DNA of 53,938 bases, taken from an uncultured Bacteroides sp. (GTDB taxonomy: Bacteria > Bacteroidota > Bacteroidia > Bacteroidales > Bacteroidaceae). The position numbers and the translations under genes are program-made. This document shows, in pieces, positions 9,727 to 16,862 of this stretch. The stretch's first letter is position 1; every line of letters begins with the position of its first letter. The stretch is from contig URCM01000006.1 in the NCBI GenBank assembly GCA_900546355.1, positions 1 to 53,938 on the forward strand, given 5' to 3'. The notes below the pieces were generated by a model that worked only from the letters and a program-made list of their open reading frames with translations, had not been told where the DNA came from and made no database searches.

Positions 9727-11074
9727 TATTAGGAAACACCAGTGTAAACTCGCTGTACTCGCCTTCGATGCTCTCCAGCTTCACCGTGCCGCCATGCGCC
9801 TCCACGATGCGGAGCACGTAGTTCAGCCCCAATCCGAAGCCCGGTGCACCTCCGCCCCGGCTCCGGCTTGCCGCCGAGGCACGCTCGTATTTCTCGAATA
9901 TCTTCGCCTGGTCCTTCAACGGAATGCCAAAGCCGTTGTCGCGCACCGAGACCGCGATGCTTCCATCGGCACGTTTCGCCGAAGCGAAGGTTATCTCCAC
10001 CTCACTGCCCGAATATTTTACGGCATTGTCTATCAGGTTGCTCAGCGCCTCGCGCAGGAACTCCTCGTCGGCATACACCGCCGGAGCGTCCAGCTTCCAC
10101 ACGTAGCGTATCGGCTTCTCCGCCTTCGCCTGATACTTTGTGGCAAGGTCCTCCAGCATCGGGCGGAGCAGGCATTCCGTCTTGTCGAGCCTCAGCTGGC
10201 GGTGCTCCAGTTTGGCGAGCGTCAGCACCTTGTTGGTCAGGCTGATGAGGTGCTCGCCCTCCTCGCGCAGGATGCGGAAATACTGCGCCCGCTTCTCAGG
10301 CTGGCTGTCGAGCCGTCCGGTCTCGAGGATGCGCGTGCCCATCACAATAGAGCTGAGCGGCGTCTTCATGTCGTGTATCATCGCGTACGAGAAGTCCTCG
10401 CGCAGCTTCGCCACCTTGTCCTGCCGCAGGATGATGCGCACCTGCCACACCACGCACACCACCGCCACGGCGATAATCAGCACCGTGGCTATCAGCACCA
10501 GCGTCATGCGCCGCGCGATGACCCAGTAGGGATTGGTGATGATGCCCTGCACGAAGCGTGCCTCGTCGAAGTCGAGCATCAGCGAGTCGGTCTTCAGGAT
10601 ACCCTCCCGATGCAGCTCTTTCCCCACGGAAGAACGGAGCACCCGCCCCGTGGAGTCGGTGATGCACGAAGCCACCTCGGCACGGATACCGGCGGAGTCG
10701 AGCATGTGGGCGTAAATCGAATCGAGCACGGGGAGCGACACGTCCTGGTGTATTTCCGTATAAATATAATCCTGCAGGCCGGTATGGATGCTCGACATCA
10801 GCCACCGGTTCGGCATGTTCCGGAAGACGGAAGTGGCGGTGTCCACCTCGAATTTCATCGACAGCGTGGTGTCTTTGCCGAATTTCCGCTCCTTGTATAC
10901 CGACATCCGGTGGAACGCCTCTTCCAGCGAAGCATCGCGGAACACCTCGTCCGCCTTCATCCGCAGGCTTTCCCTCGCCAGCCGGTAGCTGTTCGCCAGC
11001 CACACGTATTGCAGCTCCGCTATCGCCAGCAGGGCGATGAGGGCTATCCAGCGCAAGTGTCTTATCTCTTTCAT
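9701..11074 (-). CDS. Membrane sensor histidine kinase
   Basis: The 457-residue kinase has an N-terminal membrane helix (about 10-27), a sensor region of about 160 residues predicted outside the membrane, and a second helix (about 190-215, LVLIATVLIIAVAVVCVVW). The H-box SYAMIHDMKTPLSS carries the phosphorylated His; the catalytic domain has an N-box (NLIDNAVKYS), G1 (DNGFGIP) and G2 (GFGLGL). It precedes the response regulator on the same strand with a repeat-filled gap of 103 bp. The combination resembles Bacteroides RprX/RprY. The signal sensed is unknown. With the partner regulator frameshifted, the kinase may be orphaned in this strain. Confidence 0.92.
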   Translation of the reverse strand: MKEIRHLRWIALIALLAIAELQYVWLANSYRLARESLRMKADEVFRDASLEEAFHRMSVYKERKFGKDTTLSMKFEVDTATSVFRNMPNRWLMSSIHTGLQDYIYTEIHQDVSLPVLDSIYAHMLDSAGIRAEVASCITDSTGRVLRSSVGKELHREGILKTDSLMLDFDEARFVQGIITNPYWVIARRMTLVLIATVLIIAVAVVCVVWQVRIILRQDKVAKLREDFSYAMIHDMKTPLSSIVMGTRILETGRLDSQPEKRAQYFRILREEGEHLISLTNKVLTLAKLEHRQLRLDKTECLLRPMLEDLATKYQAKAEKPIRYVWKLDAPAVYADEEFLREALSNLIDNAVKYSGSEVEITFASAKRADGSIAVSVRDNGFGIPLKDQAKIFEKYERASAASRSRGGGAPGFGLGLNYVLRIVEAHGGTVKLESIEGEYSEFTLVFPNTVVKELSS

Positions 11075-11088
11075 TGGATTGATTGTTG

Positions 11089-11165
11089 AAACGCAGATTT
11101 TCGCAGATTCACGCAGATTGAAAAATAGAAAATAATCTGCGGAAATCTGCGTGAATCTGCGTTTT
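11089..11165. repeat. Inverted repeat of CGCAGATT words
   Basis: The left arm has three CGCAGATT-like words (ACGCAGATTTTCGCAGATT and a third), and the right arm has the complements in altered order, separated by an A-rich loop. It lies between DUF6261 and the histidine kinase gene and could fold into a long hairpin that terminates or attenuates transcription. Confidence 0.8.
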
Positions 11166-11179
11166 GTCTGAAAAGTCTG

Positions 11180-11944
11180 TTACACTTCCGGTTCCGGTTT
11201 TTTCCGCTTTGCCTGCGCGATGCGCTGGTTGTAGAGGGCGTTCATCTCGTCAATCAGGGCGTTGAGGTTGGTGACGAACGTGGCGGTGGCGTCCGTAGGA
11301 TGCGCCACGCTCTGCACGAACGCCACGGTGGCGATGTAGTCGTACAGCTCGTCCATGCGCAGGCGCACCGTCTTGCTTTCGTCCAGGCGGCTGGCGGCAC
11401 GCTCCTCGGTGCGCTGCTCGGTCAGCGAGGCATACTCTTCGTTCGCCGTTTCCAGTTCCGTGAGGATGTTGGTCAGCGCGAGCGTCTCCACGTTGGGCGC
11501 GTTCTCCGCCTTGCGCGCGTCGGTCAGCAAGCCACGTATCTGCACCGTTTCCTGCTGCGAGGGCGAACGGTAGCAGCCCACGTAAGGTTTCAGCACATTG
11601 TAGAGGGAGGTTGCCGCCGATTTCTCCGCCGCCACGGGCGAAGACTTCTTGTTGCGGATAGAGTTGAAAAGATAGACCACGAGGTCGTCGCGCTGCTTGT
11701 CTACGTCGGCAAGTTCCGCCGTGCGGTCGCTGATGCGGCTCTGCGCCACGATGTCGTTCATCGTTCCCAGCAGCGTTTCGTATTCTTCCTGCACCTCCGC
11801 CTCGATGCCCAGTGCCGAACCGCCGTCGGGTTCGAGCGTCCCTGCCTGCTCTACGAGGGTGAGGACACGGGTAGAGAAGTTAGTGTATTCGGCGTTGTTC
11901 AGCTTTGCCAAGCCGATTTCTTGGATTTTCACTATTTGTTTCAT
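11180..11944 (-). CDS. DUF6261 family protein
   Basis: The 254-residue product has no signal peptide and no membrane segment. It appears all-helical, rich in Glu, Ala, Leu and Arg, with a basic tail (QAKRKKPEPEV). The N-terminus (KIQEIGLAKLNNAEYTNFSTRV) is the characteristic start of DUF6261, a family I know only from Bacteroidetes, with no assigned function. Upstream lies a tandem array of 42/43-nt units (12068-12291); weaker units in register continue down to 5 nt before the start codon. Downstream on the same strand are kinase, regulator and hydrolase. The start was chosen because it opens the conserved N-terminus. No catalytic motif is visible; DNA or RNA binding is a guess based on the array. 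Confidence 0.85.
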   Translation of the reverse strand: MKQIVKIQEIGLAKLNNAEYTNFSTRVLTLVEQAGTLEPDGGSALGIEAEVQEEYETLLGTMNDIVAQSRISDRTAELADVDKQRDDLVVYLFNSIRNKKSSPVAAEKSAATSLYNVLKPYVGCYRSPSQQETVQIRGLLTDARKAENAPNVETLALTNILTELETANEEYASLTEQRTEERAASRLDESKTVRLRMDELYDYIATVAFVQSVAHPTDATATFVTNLNALIDEMNALYNQRIAQAKRKKPEPEV

Positions 11945-11948
11945 CGTT

Positions 11949-12067
11949 CAAAATGTGTTTTAGTAAGACAAAATAAGTATTATCACGCTTTCAAAATTAG
12001 TTCTATTTTTCGAAAAACCACCTCGGAAGTGGATAAAAATGTGCAGCGTGTCCCGAAAACTGGCCTT
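11949..12067. repeat. Degenerate, in-register extension of the 43-nt array into the DUF6261 leader
   Basis: Box-A-like words occur at 11949 (CAAAATG), 11992 (CAAAATT) and 12035 (AAAAATG), each 43 nt apart and 43 nt before the first intact unit (C at 12078). Unit 11949 also continues as CAAAATGTGTTTTAG, 14 of 15 identical to unit 1. Boxes B and C are not recognisable in these three units, so they look decayed or have diverged under different constraint. Confidence 0.55.
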
Positions 12068-12291
12068 GAAAAACGTGCAAAATGCGTTTTAGAGGTCTGA
12101 ATCGGGCTTTGCAGACATGCAAAATGCAATCCAGAGGTCTAAAACAGACTTTGCAAGTGTTGCAAAATGGTTTTCAGAGGTCTAAAATGCACCTTGCAGG
12201 CGTGCAAAATGTAATTTAGAGGTCTAAAACGGATTTTGCAAGTGTTGCAAGGTGGTTTTTAGAGGTCTGAATTGCATTTTGCACGTTTTCC
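12068..12291. repeat. Tandem array of five 42/43-nt three-box units upstream of DUF6261
   Basis: Each unit has box A (GCAAAATG; GCAAGGTG in unit 5), exactly 6 nt, box B (AGAGGTCT), exactly 10 nt, box C (TTGCA), then 5 or 6 nt. Box B starts at 12091, 12133, 12176, 12218 and 12261, so steps alternate 42, 43, 42, 43. Within a unit, GCAA and TTGC form outer inverted arms, and TTTAGA-GG-TCTAAA is a near-palindrome around box B. The whole array is bracketed by an 18-bp inverted repeat with one mismatch (12068-12085 and 12274-12291). The 6-nt and 10-nt inter-box segments differ between units. No cas gene lies nearby. Function unknown. Confidence 0.9.
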
Positions 12292-12346
12292 GATGCCGGA
12301 GCATAGGGCAAATTCGCCGAGACAGAAGCAGAAAAATCCTGCAAAA

Positions 12347-12378
12347 GTTGCATTATATTGCAACTTGCGTTATCTTTG
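12347..12378 (+). promoter_or_regulatory. Promoter and candidate operator of the HigBA pair
   Basis: TATCTTTG (12371-12378) is a strong -7 box, with TTGC 19 nt upstream. An 18-bp palindrome, GTTGCA-6 nt-TGCAAC (12347-12364), occupies the -33 box and spacer and is a natural operator for the Xre-type antitoxin (autorepression). The -7 box ends only 4 nt before the toxin ATG, so the transcript would be leaderless or nearly so. Confidence 0.65.
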
Positions 12379-12382
12379 CGCT

Positions 12383-12736
12383 ATGAGACGGAAGATAATC
12401 GCATTCGGGAAATACTATAAGGACTTCCTTTCTGCATTGGGCGAGAAGGAAGTGTTGAAAGTGAAATACGTCTTGTCGCTATTGGAAACAGAAGACAGGA
12501 TGCCTGTGAAATTCATAAAAGCCATACGCGACGGCTTGTATGAGTTGCGCATATCGTATAAGGGAAATATTTACCGCATCTTTTTTATCTTTGATGAAGG
12601 GCAAATCGTAGTGCTTTTCAACGGATTCCAAAAGAAGACGCAGAAGACGCCGCCCTCGGAAATAGCAAAGGCATTACAAATAAAGGAGGAATATTATGAA
12701 TACAAACGAAGAAATGCTGACCGACATCAGCGCTGA
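12383..12736 (+). CDS. higB: RelE/HigB-type toxin of a type II toxin-antitoxin pair
   Basis: The 117-residue product (RRKIIAFGKYYKDFLSAL..., with VKFIKAIRDGLYELRISYKGNIYRIFFIF) has the pattern of the phage Gp49/HigB branch of the RelE superfamily. These are ribosome-dependent mRNA endonucleases neutralised by an antitoxin. The basic residues and central beta-strands (YELRIS, YRIFFIF, IVVLFNGF) are intact. The chosen ATG opens this conserved region; in-frame codons upstream to 12272 overlap the array edge and promoter and are not supported. Its 3' end overlaps the antitoxin gene by 41 nt. Toxin-first order with an Xre antitoxin is typical of HigBA. Confidence 0.88.
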   Translation: MRRKIIAFGKYYKDFLSALGEKEVLKVKYVLSLLETEDRMPVKFIKAIRDGLYELRISYKGNIYRIFFIFDEGQIVVLFNGFQKKTQKTPPSEIAKALQIKEEYYEYKRRNADRHQR

Positions 12737-13001
12737 ACTGGATAAGGAGTTCGGTGCGCCCGGCACGCCCGAACGTGCGAAGTTCGACGAAGAAGCGTAT
12801 GCGTTCTACACAAGCCAGATTCTGCTTGACGCAAGAAAGGAGGCGGGAATGACCCAGTCCGAGCTTGCCGACCGCCTCAGCGTGACAAAATCGTACATCT
12901 CACGGATTGAGAAAGGAGTGATAACCCCCAGTGTCGCCACTTTCTACCGGATAATGCACGCCCTGGGGATGAGGGTTGAGGTGGTCAAGCCGATTGTGTG
13001 A
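12696..13001 (+). CDS. higA: Xre-family antitoxin (HigA-like)
   Basis: The 101-residue protein carries a helix-turn-helix at about residues 42-95 (DARKEAGMTQSELADRLSVTKSYISRIEKG). A good ribosome-binding site (GGAGGAATATT) precedes its ATG inside the toxin frame, unusual in a group that mostly lacks Shine-Dalgarno signals, and it could give antitoxin in excess over toxin. It should bind the toxin through its N-terminal part and repress at the palindrome 12347-12364. The gene is intact, so the module is probably functional. Confidence 0.9.
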   Translation: MNTNEEMLTDISAELDKEFGAPGTPERAKFDEEAYAFYTSQILLDARKEAGMTQSELADRLSVTKSYISRIEKGVITPSVATFYRIMHALGMRVEVVKPIV

Positions 13002-13007
13002 CAAATC

Positions 13008-13078
13008 GTAGGGGCGGGGTCTGCCCGCCCGAATGCATCTACAGCGGATGTCTTCGGGCGAGCGGACCCCGCCCCTAC
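13008..13078. repeat. GC-rich inverted repeat, REP-like hairpin
   Basis: Arms starting GTAGGGGCGGGGTC and ending GACCCCGCCCCTAC are complementary, with further pairing inward (CCCGCCCGAA with TTCGGGCGAG, imperfect). It begins 6 bp after the antitoxin stop codon and can act as its terminator hairpin, although there is no T-tract. GTAGGGGCGGG-type hairpins are widespread intergenic repeats in many bacteria, so this is probably a mobile or REP-type element. Confidence 0.8.
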
Positions 13079-13103
13079 CGTGATTTCATATCGCATACTC
13101 CCC

Positions 13104-13162
13104 CGTTAACGTTACGTTAACCTTGCGTTAACCACCGATGCGGAGGCGGCTCTTTACCTTTG
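13104..13162 (+). promoter_or_regulatory. Three 11-bp direct repeats plus -7 box of the barrel gene
   Basis: CGTTAAC occurs at 13104, 13115 and 13126, exactly 11 bp apart, followed after 22 nt by TACCTTTG (13155-13162). The last repeat sits where a -33 box would be, and no TTTG is present there. An 11-bp period is the signature of tandem binding by winged-helix regulators of the OmpR/PhoB class, so this looks like an activator-dependent promoter. Confidence 0.7.
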
Positions 13163-13190
13163 CGGCATCAACCATAAACGACAGAACGAC

Positions 13191-15464
13191 ATGAAAACAT
13201 TCTTTTTCTTGCTGATGTGCGGACTTTGTACGGCTACACTCTCCGCCCAAAGCCTGACGGGGACGGTGACCGATGCCGACCGGCAGCCCGTGGAAGCCGC
13301 TACGGTGGTATTGCAAACCGCCGACTCTACCTATATCGATGCGACCTTGACCGACAGCTTGGGGGCGTTCCGCTTCGGGCAGCGTCCCGAGAGGTACCGC
13401 CTCATCGTGGAACACCTTATTTATAATACCTGCATCCGCGAAGGGAGCGGGACAGACGCGGATACCCTCGTGCTGACGCCGCGCGACTATGCGCTGGACG
13501 AGGTGACGGTGCGCGGCGAGCGTCCGCTGGTGAAGGTGGAGGGCAGCCGCCTGACTTACGACGTGGCGCAAATTGCCGCCAGCCGCCTCGTGACCAACGC
13601 CTACGAAGCCTTGCTGCAGCTGCCGGGCGTGGTGGAGAAAGACGGCGTGCCTGCCCTTGCCGGAAGCGGAAGCCTGGGCATCGTGCTCAACGGCAAGCCT
13701 TCGTCGATGACCGCCGAGCAGCTCATCGCCCTGCTGAAGGCAACGCCTGCCTCGCGCATGGAACGGGCGGAGGTGATGTATAGCGCGCCGCCCCAATACC
13801 ATGTGCGCGGCGCGGCGGTCAACCTCGTGCTGAAAGGTTACAAGGCTGGCGAAGGCGGCCTGCAGGGCGAGGTGAACGGCAACTACGCGCAGAAGGACGA
13901 AGCCGGAGGCAACGGGGGCGTGACGCTGGCGTGGCTCTCGCAGCGGTGGGACGTGGACGCGATGTACCACCTGAGCGACTATTATTACCGGCAGGGAATG
14001 GACTTCCGCGCCCTGCACACCGCAGACGGAGAGACGCACGACATCCGCCTGTCTGAAGATGACAGCGGACGGAGCCTGACCCATACCTTCCGCACCGCCG
14101 CCACCTACAAGCCCACGGAGGACGACCGCCTCAGCCTCAGCTATACCGGAAGCCTCAAGCCCGACGGGAAATCGACGGCAGACGCATGGGGCAACGTGAC
14201 GGACTCGCACAACGGCAAGCGGAGCGATACGCAGCTGCATAACGCCGCGCTGAACTATACCTCCGGCTTCGGGCTGAGCGCAGGCGCCGACTACACCTAT
14301 TACAAAGACGAGAGCACGCAAGACTTCACCGACACCGAAGCCGAGCCGTCCGCCTTCCGAAGCGACTCGCGCCAGCGCATCGGACGCTGGAAAGTGTATG
14401 CCGACCAGAGCCATTCGCTCGCAAAGGGCTGGACGCTGAACTACGGCACGGCGTTCACCTACGTGAACAACCGCAACTCGCAACGCTATGACCTGCCCGA
14501 GATGAGCGGCATGGACAGCGAAAGCCGCATCGATGAATATACCTACAACGTCTATGCCGGATTCGACAAGGCGTTCAGTCCGCAATGGAACCTCAGCGCG
14601 TCGGCGGCGGTGGAATACTATAAGATGGCGGACTACCGGAAGTGGGCGGTCTACCCCACCCTCTCGCTGAACTACATGCCTTCGGCGGCACACATCTTCC
14701 AGCTTTCGTTCAGCTCGGACAAGACCTATCCCGACTACTGGACGCTGAGCGGCAGCACCAGCTACCTGAACGGCTATCAGGTGATAGAAGGCAACGCCAG
14801 CCTGCACCCCTACACCGACTATACCGCCACGCTGACCTACATCTGGAAGAGCAAGTACATCGTGCAGGCGGAATACAGCTACGTGCCCGACTACTTTATG
14901 CAGATGGCATACCTGGACTCGAACGAGCTGCGTGCCATTTATAATTACCAGAACTGGGACTACCTGCAGCTGCTCACGTTCACCGCCGTCGTCCCCTTCC
15001 GCGTAGGCACGTGGTGGGACAGCCAGCTGACGCTGAACGCCCAGCTGAAGCACGACAAGGCGAGCCGCTACTACGACGCTCCCTTCGACAACAAGCGGTG
15101 GGCAGGCATCGGGCAGTGGACCAACACCTTCACCCTGAGCAGCCGCCCCAATATCCGTCTGGAAATCTCCGCCTTCGGGCAGACAGGAGCCATACAGGGC
15201 AGTTACCGCCTCGGTGCCGTGGGCTATGTGGATGCCGCCCTGCGCTACACCTTCGCCGGCGACAAAGCGATGCTCCAACTGAAAGGCACCGACCTCTTCA
15301 ACGGGATGAACCACCTCGACATCGAGTCGCGCAACGGCACCCAGCACTTCGACATGCACGTAAAGAACTACGCCCGCAGCCTCACCGTCTCGTTCAGCTA
15401 CCGCTTCGGCGGATATAAGAAGAAGGAGGCGAAAGAGGTGGATACGTCGCGGTTCGGAATGTGA
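13191..15464 (+). CDS. TonB-type outer-membrane barrel protein with carboxypeptidase-like N-terminal domain
   Basis: The 757-residue product has a signal peptide (cut near LSAQ), a carboxypeptidase-regulatory-like beta-sandwich (about 22-100; SLTGTVTDADRQPVEAATVVL), a plug-like region (LDEVTVRGERPLVKVEGSRLTYDV, LQLPGVVEKDG, IVLNGKPSSM) and a long beta-barrel. This is the outer-membrane beta-barrel family that in Bacteroidetes is usually paired with a dedicated two-component or ToxR-like regulator. The ligand is unknown. It differs from SusC by lacking the typical SusC plug motifs, and no SusD gene follows. Base composition is visibly GC-rich. Three 11-bp repeats at the promoter suggest control by an OmpR-class regulator. 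Confidence 0.85.
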   Translation: MKTFFFLLMCGLCTATLSAQSLTGTVTDADRQPVEAATVVLQTADSTYIDATLTDSLGAFRFGQRPERYRLIVEHLIYNTCIREGSGTDADTLVLTPRDYALDEVTVRGERPLVKVEGSRLTYDVAQIAASRLVTNAYEALLQLPGVVEKDGVPALAGSGSLGIVLNGKPSSMTAEQLIALLKATPASRMERAEVMYSAPPQYHVRGAAVNLVLKGYKAGEGGLQGEVNGNYAQKDEAGGNGGVTLAWLSQRWDVDAMYHLSDYYYRQGMDFRALHTADGETHDIRLSEDDSGRSLTHTFRTAATYKPTEDDRLSLSYTGSLKPDGKSTADAWGNVTDSHNGKRSDTQLHNAALNYTSGFGLSAGADYTYYKDESTQDFTDTEAEPSAFRSDSRQRIGRWKVYADQSHSLAKGWTLNYGTAFTYVNNRNSQRYDLPEMSGMDSESRIDEYTYNVYAGFDKAFSPQWNLSASAAVEYYKMADYRKWAVYPTLSLNYMPSAAHIFQLSFSSDKTYPDYWTLSGSTSYLNGYQVIEGNASLHPYTDYTATLTYIWKSKYIVQAEYSYVPDYFMQMAYLDSNELRAIYNYQNWDYLQLLTFTAVVPFRVGTWWDSQLTLNAQLKHDKASRYYDAPFDNKRWAGIGQWTNTFTLSSRPNIRLEISAFGQTGAIQGSYRLGAVGYVDAALRYTFAGDKAMLQLKGTDLFNGMNHLDIESRNGTQHFDMHVKNYARSLTVSFSYRFGGYKKKEAKEVDTSRFGM

Positions 15465-15556
15465 TTGCCAGGCGGCTGTTCATTTCACCACAGAGGACAC
15501 AGGGGTATAGATGAAATATCGATTCATCCTATACACATATTTATCCGATTTTTTCG

Positions 15557-15564
15557 TATCTTTG
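15557..15564 (+). promoter_or_regulatory. -7 box upstream of AICAR transformylase
   Basis: TATCTTTG, 32 bp before the chosen ATG. No clear -33 box is seen 20 nt upstream. Confidence 0.55.
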
Positions 15565-15596
15565 CCCGCAACGAACATTTTAAACAACAAATGCTT

Positions 15597-16775
15597 ATGG
15601 CAAAAGAACTCGAACTGAAATACGGCTGCAACCCCAACCAGAAGCCAGCACGTATTTATATGAAAGAAGGAGAACTGCCGCTGGAAGTGCTGAACGGACG
15701 TCCGGGATACATCAATTTCCTTGATGCGCTGAACGGCTGGCAGTTGGTGAAAGAACTGAAAGAAGCGACCGGCATGCCTGCCGCTACCTCATTCAAGCAT
15801 GTTAGCCCTGCCGGTGCCGCCATCGGGCTGGAACTGGACGAAACGATGAAACAGATTTACTTCGTAGGCGATCTGCCGTTGTCTCCCCTCGCTAACGCAT
15901 ACGTGCGTGCCCGCGGTGCCGACCGCATGTCTTCCTACGGCGACTTTATCGCGCTGAGCGATGTGTGCGATGAAGAGACCGCCCGCTTCATCAACCGTGA
16001 AGTTTCGGACGGCGTTATCGCTCCGGGCTATACCGAAGAGGCGTTGGCTATCCTGAAAGCGAAACGTAAAGGTACATACAACGTCATTCAGATTGACCCG
16101 GAATATCGTCCGGCTCCCATCGAGCACAAAGACGTGTTCGGCATCACCTTCGAACAGGGACGCAACGAAATCAAGCTGAACGGAGAGGAACTCTTCGCCA
16201 ACATCCCGACACAGAACAAGAACCTGCCCGACGCGGCAAAGCGTGACCTGATGATTGCGCTTATCACCCTGAAATATACCCAATCGAATTCGGTGTGCTA
16301 TGTGAAGGACGGACAAGCCATCGGTATCGGCGCCGGCCAGCAGAGCCGCATCCACTGCACCCGCCTTGCCGGAAACAAAGCCGATATCTGGTACCTGCGC
16401 CAGCACCCGAAAGTATTGAACTTGCCTTGGGTAGAGAAAATCCGCCGTGCCGACCGCGACAACACCATCGACGTATACATCAGCGATGATCACGATGATG
16501 TATTGGCTGACGGCGTTTGGCAGCAGTTCTTTACCGAAAAGCCCGAAGTATTGACCCGCGAAGAGAAACGTGCCTGGCTGGACACGCTGAAAGGCGTATC
16601 GTTAGGCTCGGATGCCTTCTTCCCCTTCGGCGACAACATCGAACGTGCACACAAGAGCGGCGTGGAATACATCGCTCAGGCAGGAGGTTCGGTGCGCGAC
16701 GACCATGTCATCGAAACATGCGATAAATACGGCATCACGATGGCGTTTACAGGCATCCGTCTGTTCCATCATTAA
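15597..16775 (+). CDS. Stand-alone AICAR transformylase (AICARFT domain of PurH)
   Basis: The 392-residue product should formylate AICAR with 10-formyltetrahydrofolate, the penultimate step of purine synthesis. It contains only the transformylase domain: the catalytic Lys67-His68 pair in SFKHVSPAGAA is present, as are KYTQSNSVCYVKDGQAIGIGAGQQSR and the C-terminal SLGSDAFFPFGDNIERA and GGSVRDD motifs. The N-terminal IMP-cyclohydrolase (MGS-like) domain of bifunctional PurH is missing, so IMP cyclisation must be done by another gene. The start at 15597 gives the conserved MAKELELKYGCNPNQ; ATG at 15591 is an in-frame alternative. The gene is monocistronic and converges on the next barrel gene. 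Confidence 0.9.
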   Translation: MAKELELKYGCNPNQKPARIYMKEGELPLEVLNGRPGYINFLDALNGWQLVKELKEATGMPAATSFKHVSPAGAAIGLELDETMKQIYFVGDLPLSPLANAYVRARGADRMSSYGDFIALSDVCDEETARFINREVSDGVIAPGYTEEALAILKAKRKGTYNVIQIDPEYRPAPIEHKDVFGITFEQGRNEIKLNGEELFANIPTQNKNLPDAAKRDLMIALITLKYTQSNSVCYVKDGQAIGIGAGQQSRIHCTRLAGNKADIWYLRQHPKVLNLPWVEKIRRADRDNTIDVYISDDHDDVLADGVWQQFFTEKPEVLTREEKRAWLDTLKGVSLGSDAFFPFGDNIERAHKSGVEYIAQAGGSVRDDHVIETCDKYGITMAFTGIRLFHH

Positions 16776-16785
16776 TATTAATTTC

Positions 16786-16853
16786 GAACACAGAGACACG
16801 GAGGCACAGAGTTTTATATTCTACAAAAATATATGCTTTGTGTCTCTGTGTTC
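16786..16853. terminator. Bidirectional hairpin, ACACAGAG-word family
   Basis: GAACACAGAGACAC (16786-16799) and GTGTCTCTGTGTTC (16840-16853) form a perfect 14-bp stem between two convergent genes (AICAR transformylase and a barrel gene). Position and symmetry suit a bidirectional terminator. It belongs to the same word family as 7519-7583 and 32857-32934. Confidence 0.75.
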
Positions 16854-16862
16854 TATTTTGCT

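Noticed and set aside
12068..12291. CRISPR array
   Set aside because: Boxes are 5-8 bp, spacers of 6 and 10 nt are too short and similar in composition, each unit is internally dyad-symmetric, and no cas gene lies nearby.
12068..12291. TIGR-type guide array (short dyad repeats with two variable segments per unit)
   Set aside because: The layout is reminiscent, but no Nop-domain Tas protein is encoded near it, and the variable segments are compositionally biased rather than clearly foreign. Kept only as an analogy.
12272..12382. N-terminal extension of the HigB toxin
   Set aside because: It would be translated from the edge of the repeat array and across the promoter, and has no family similarity.
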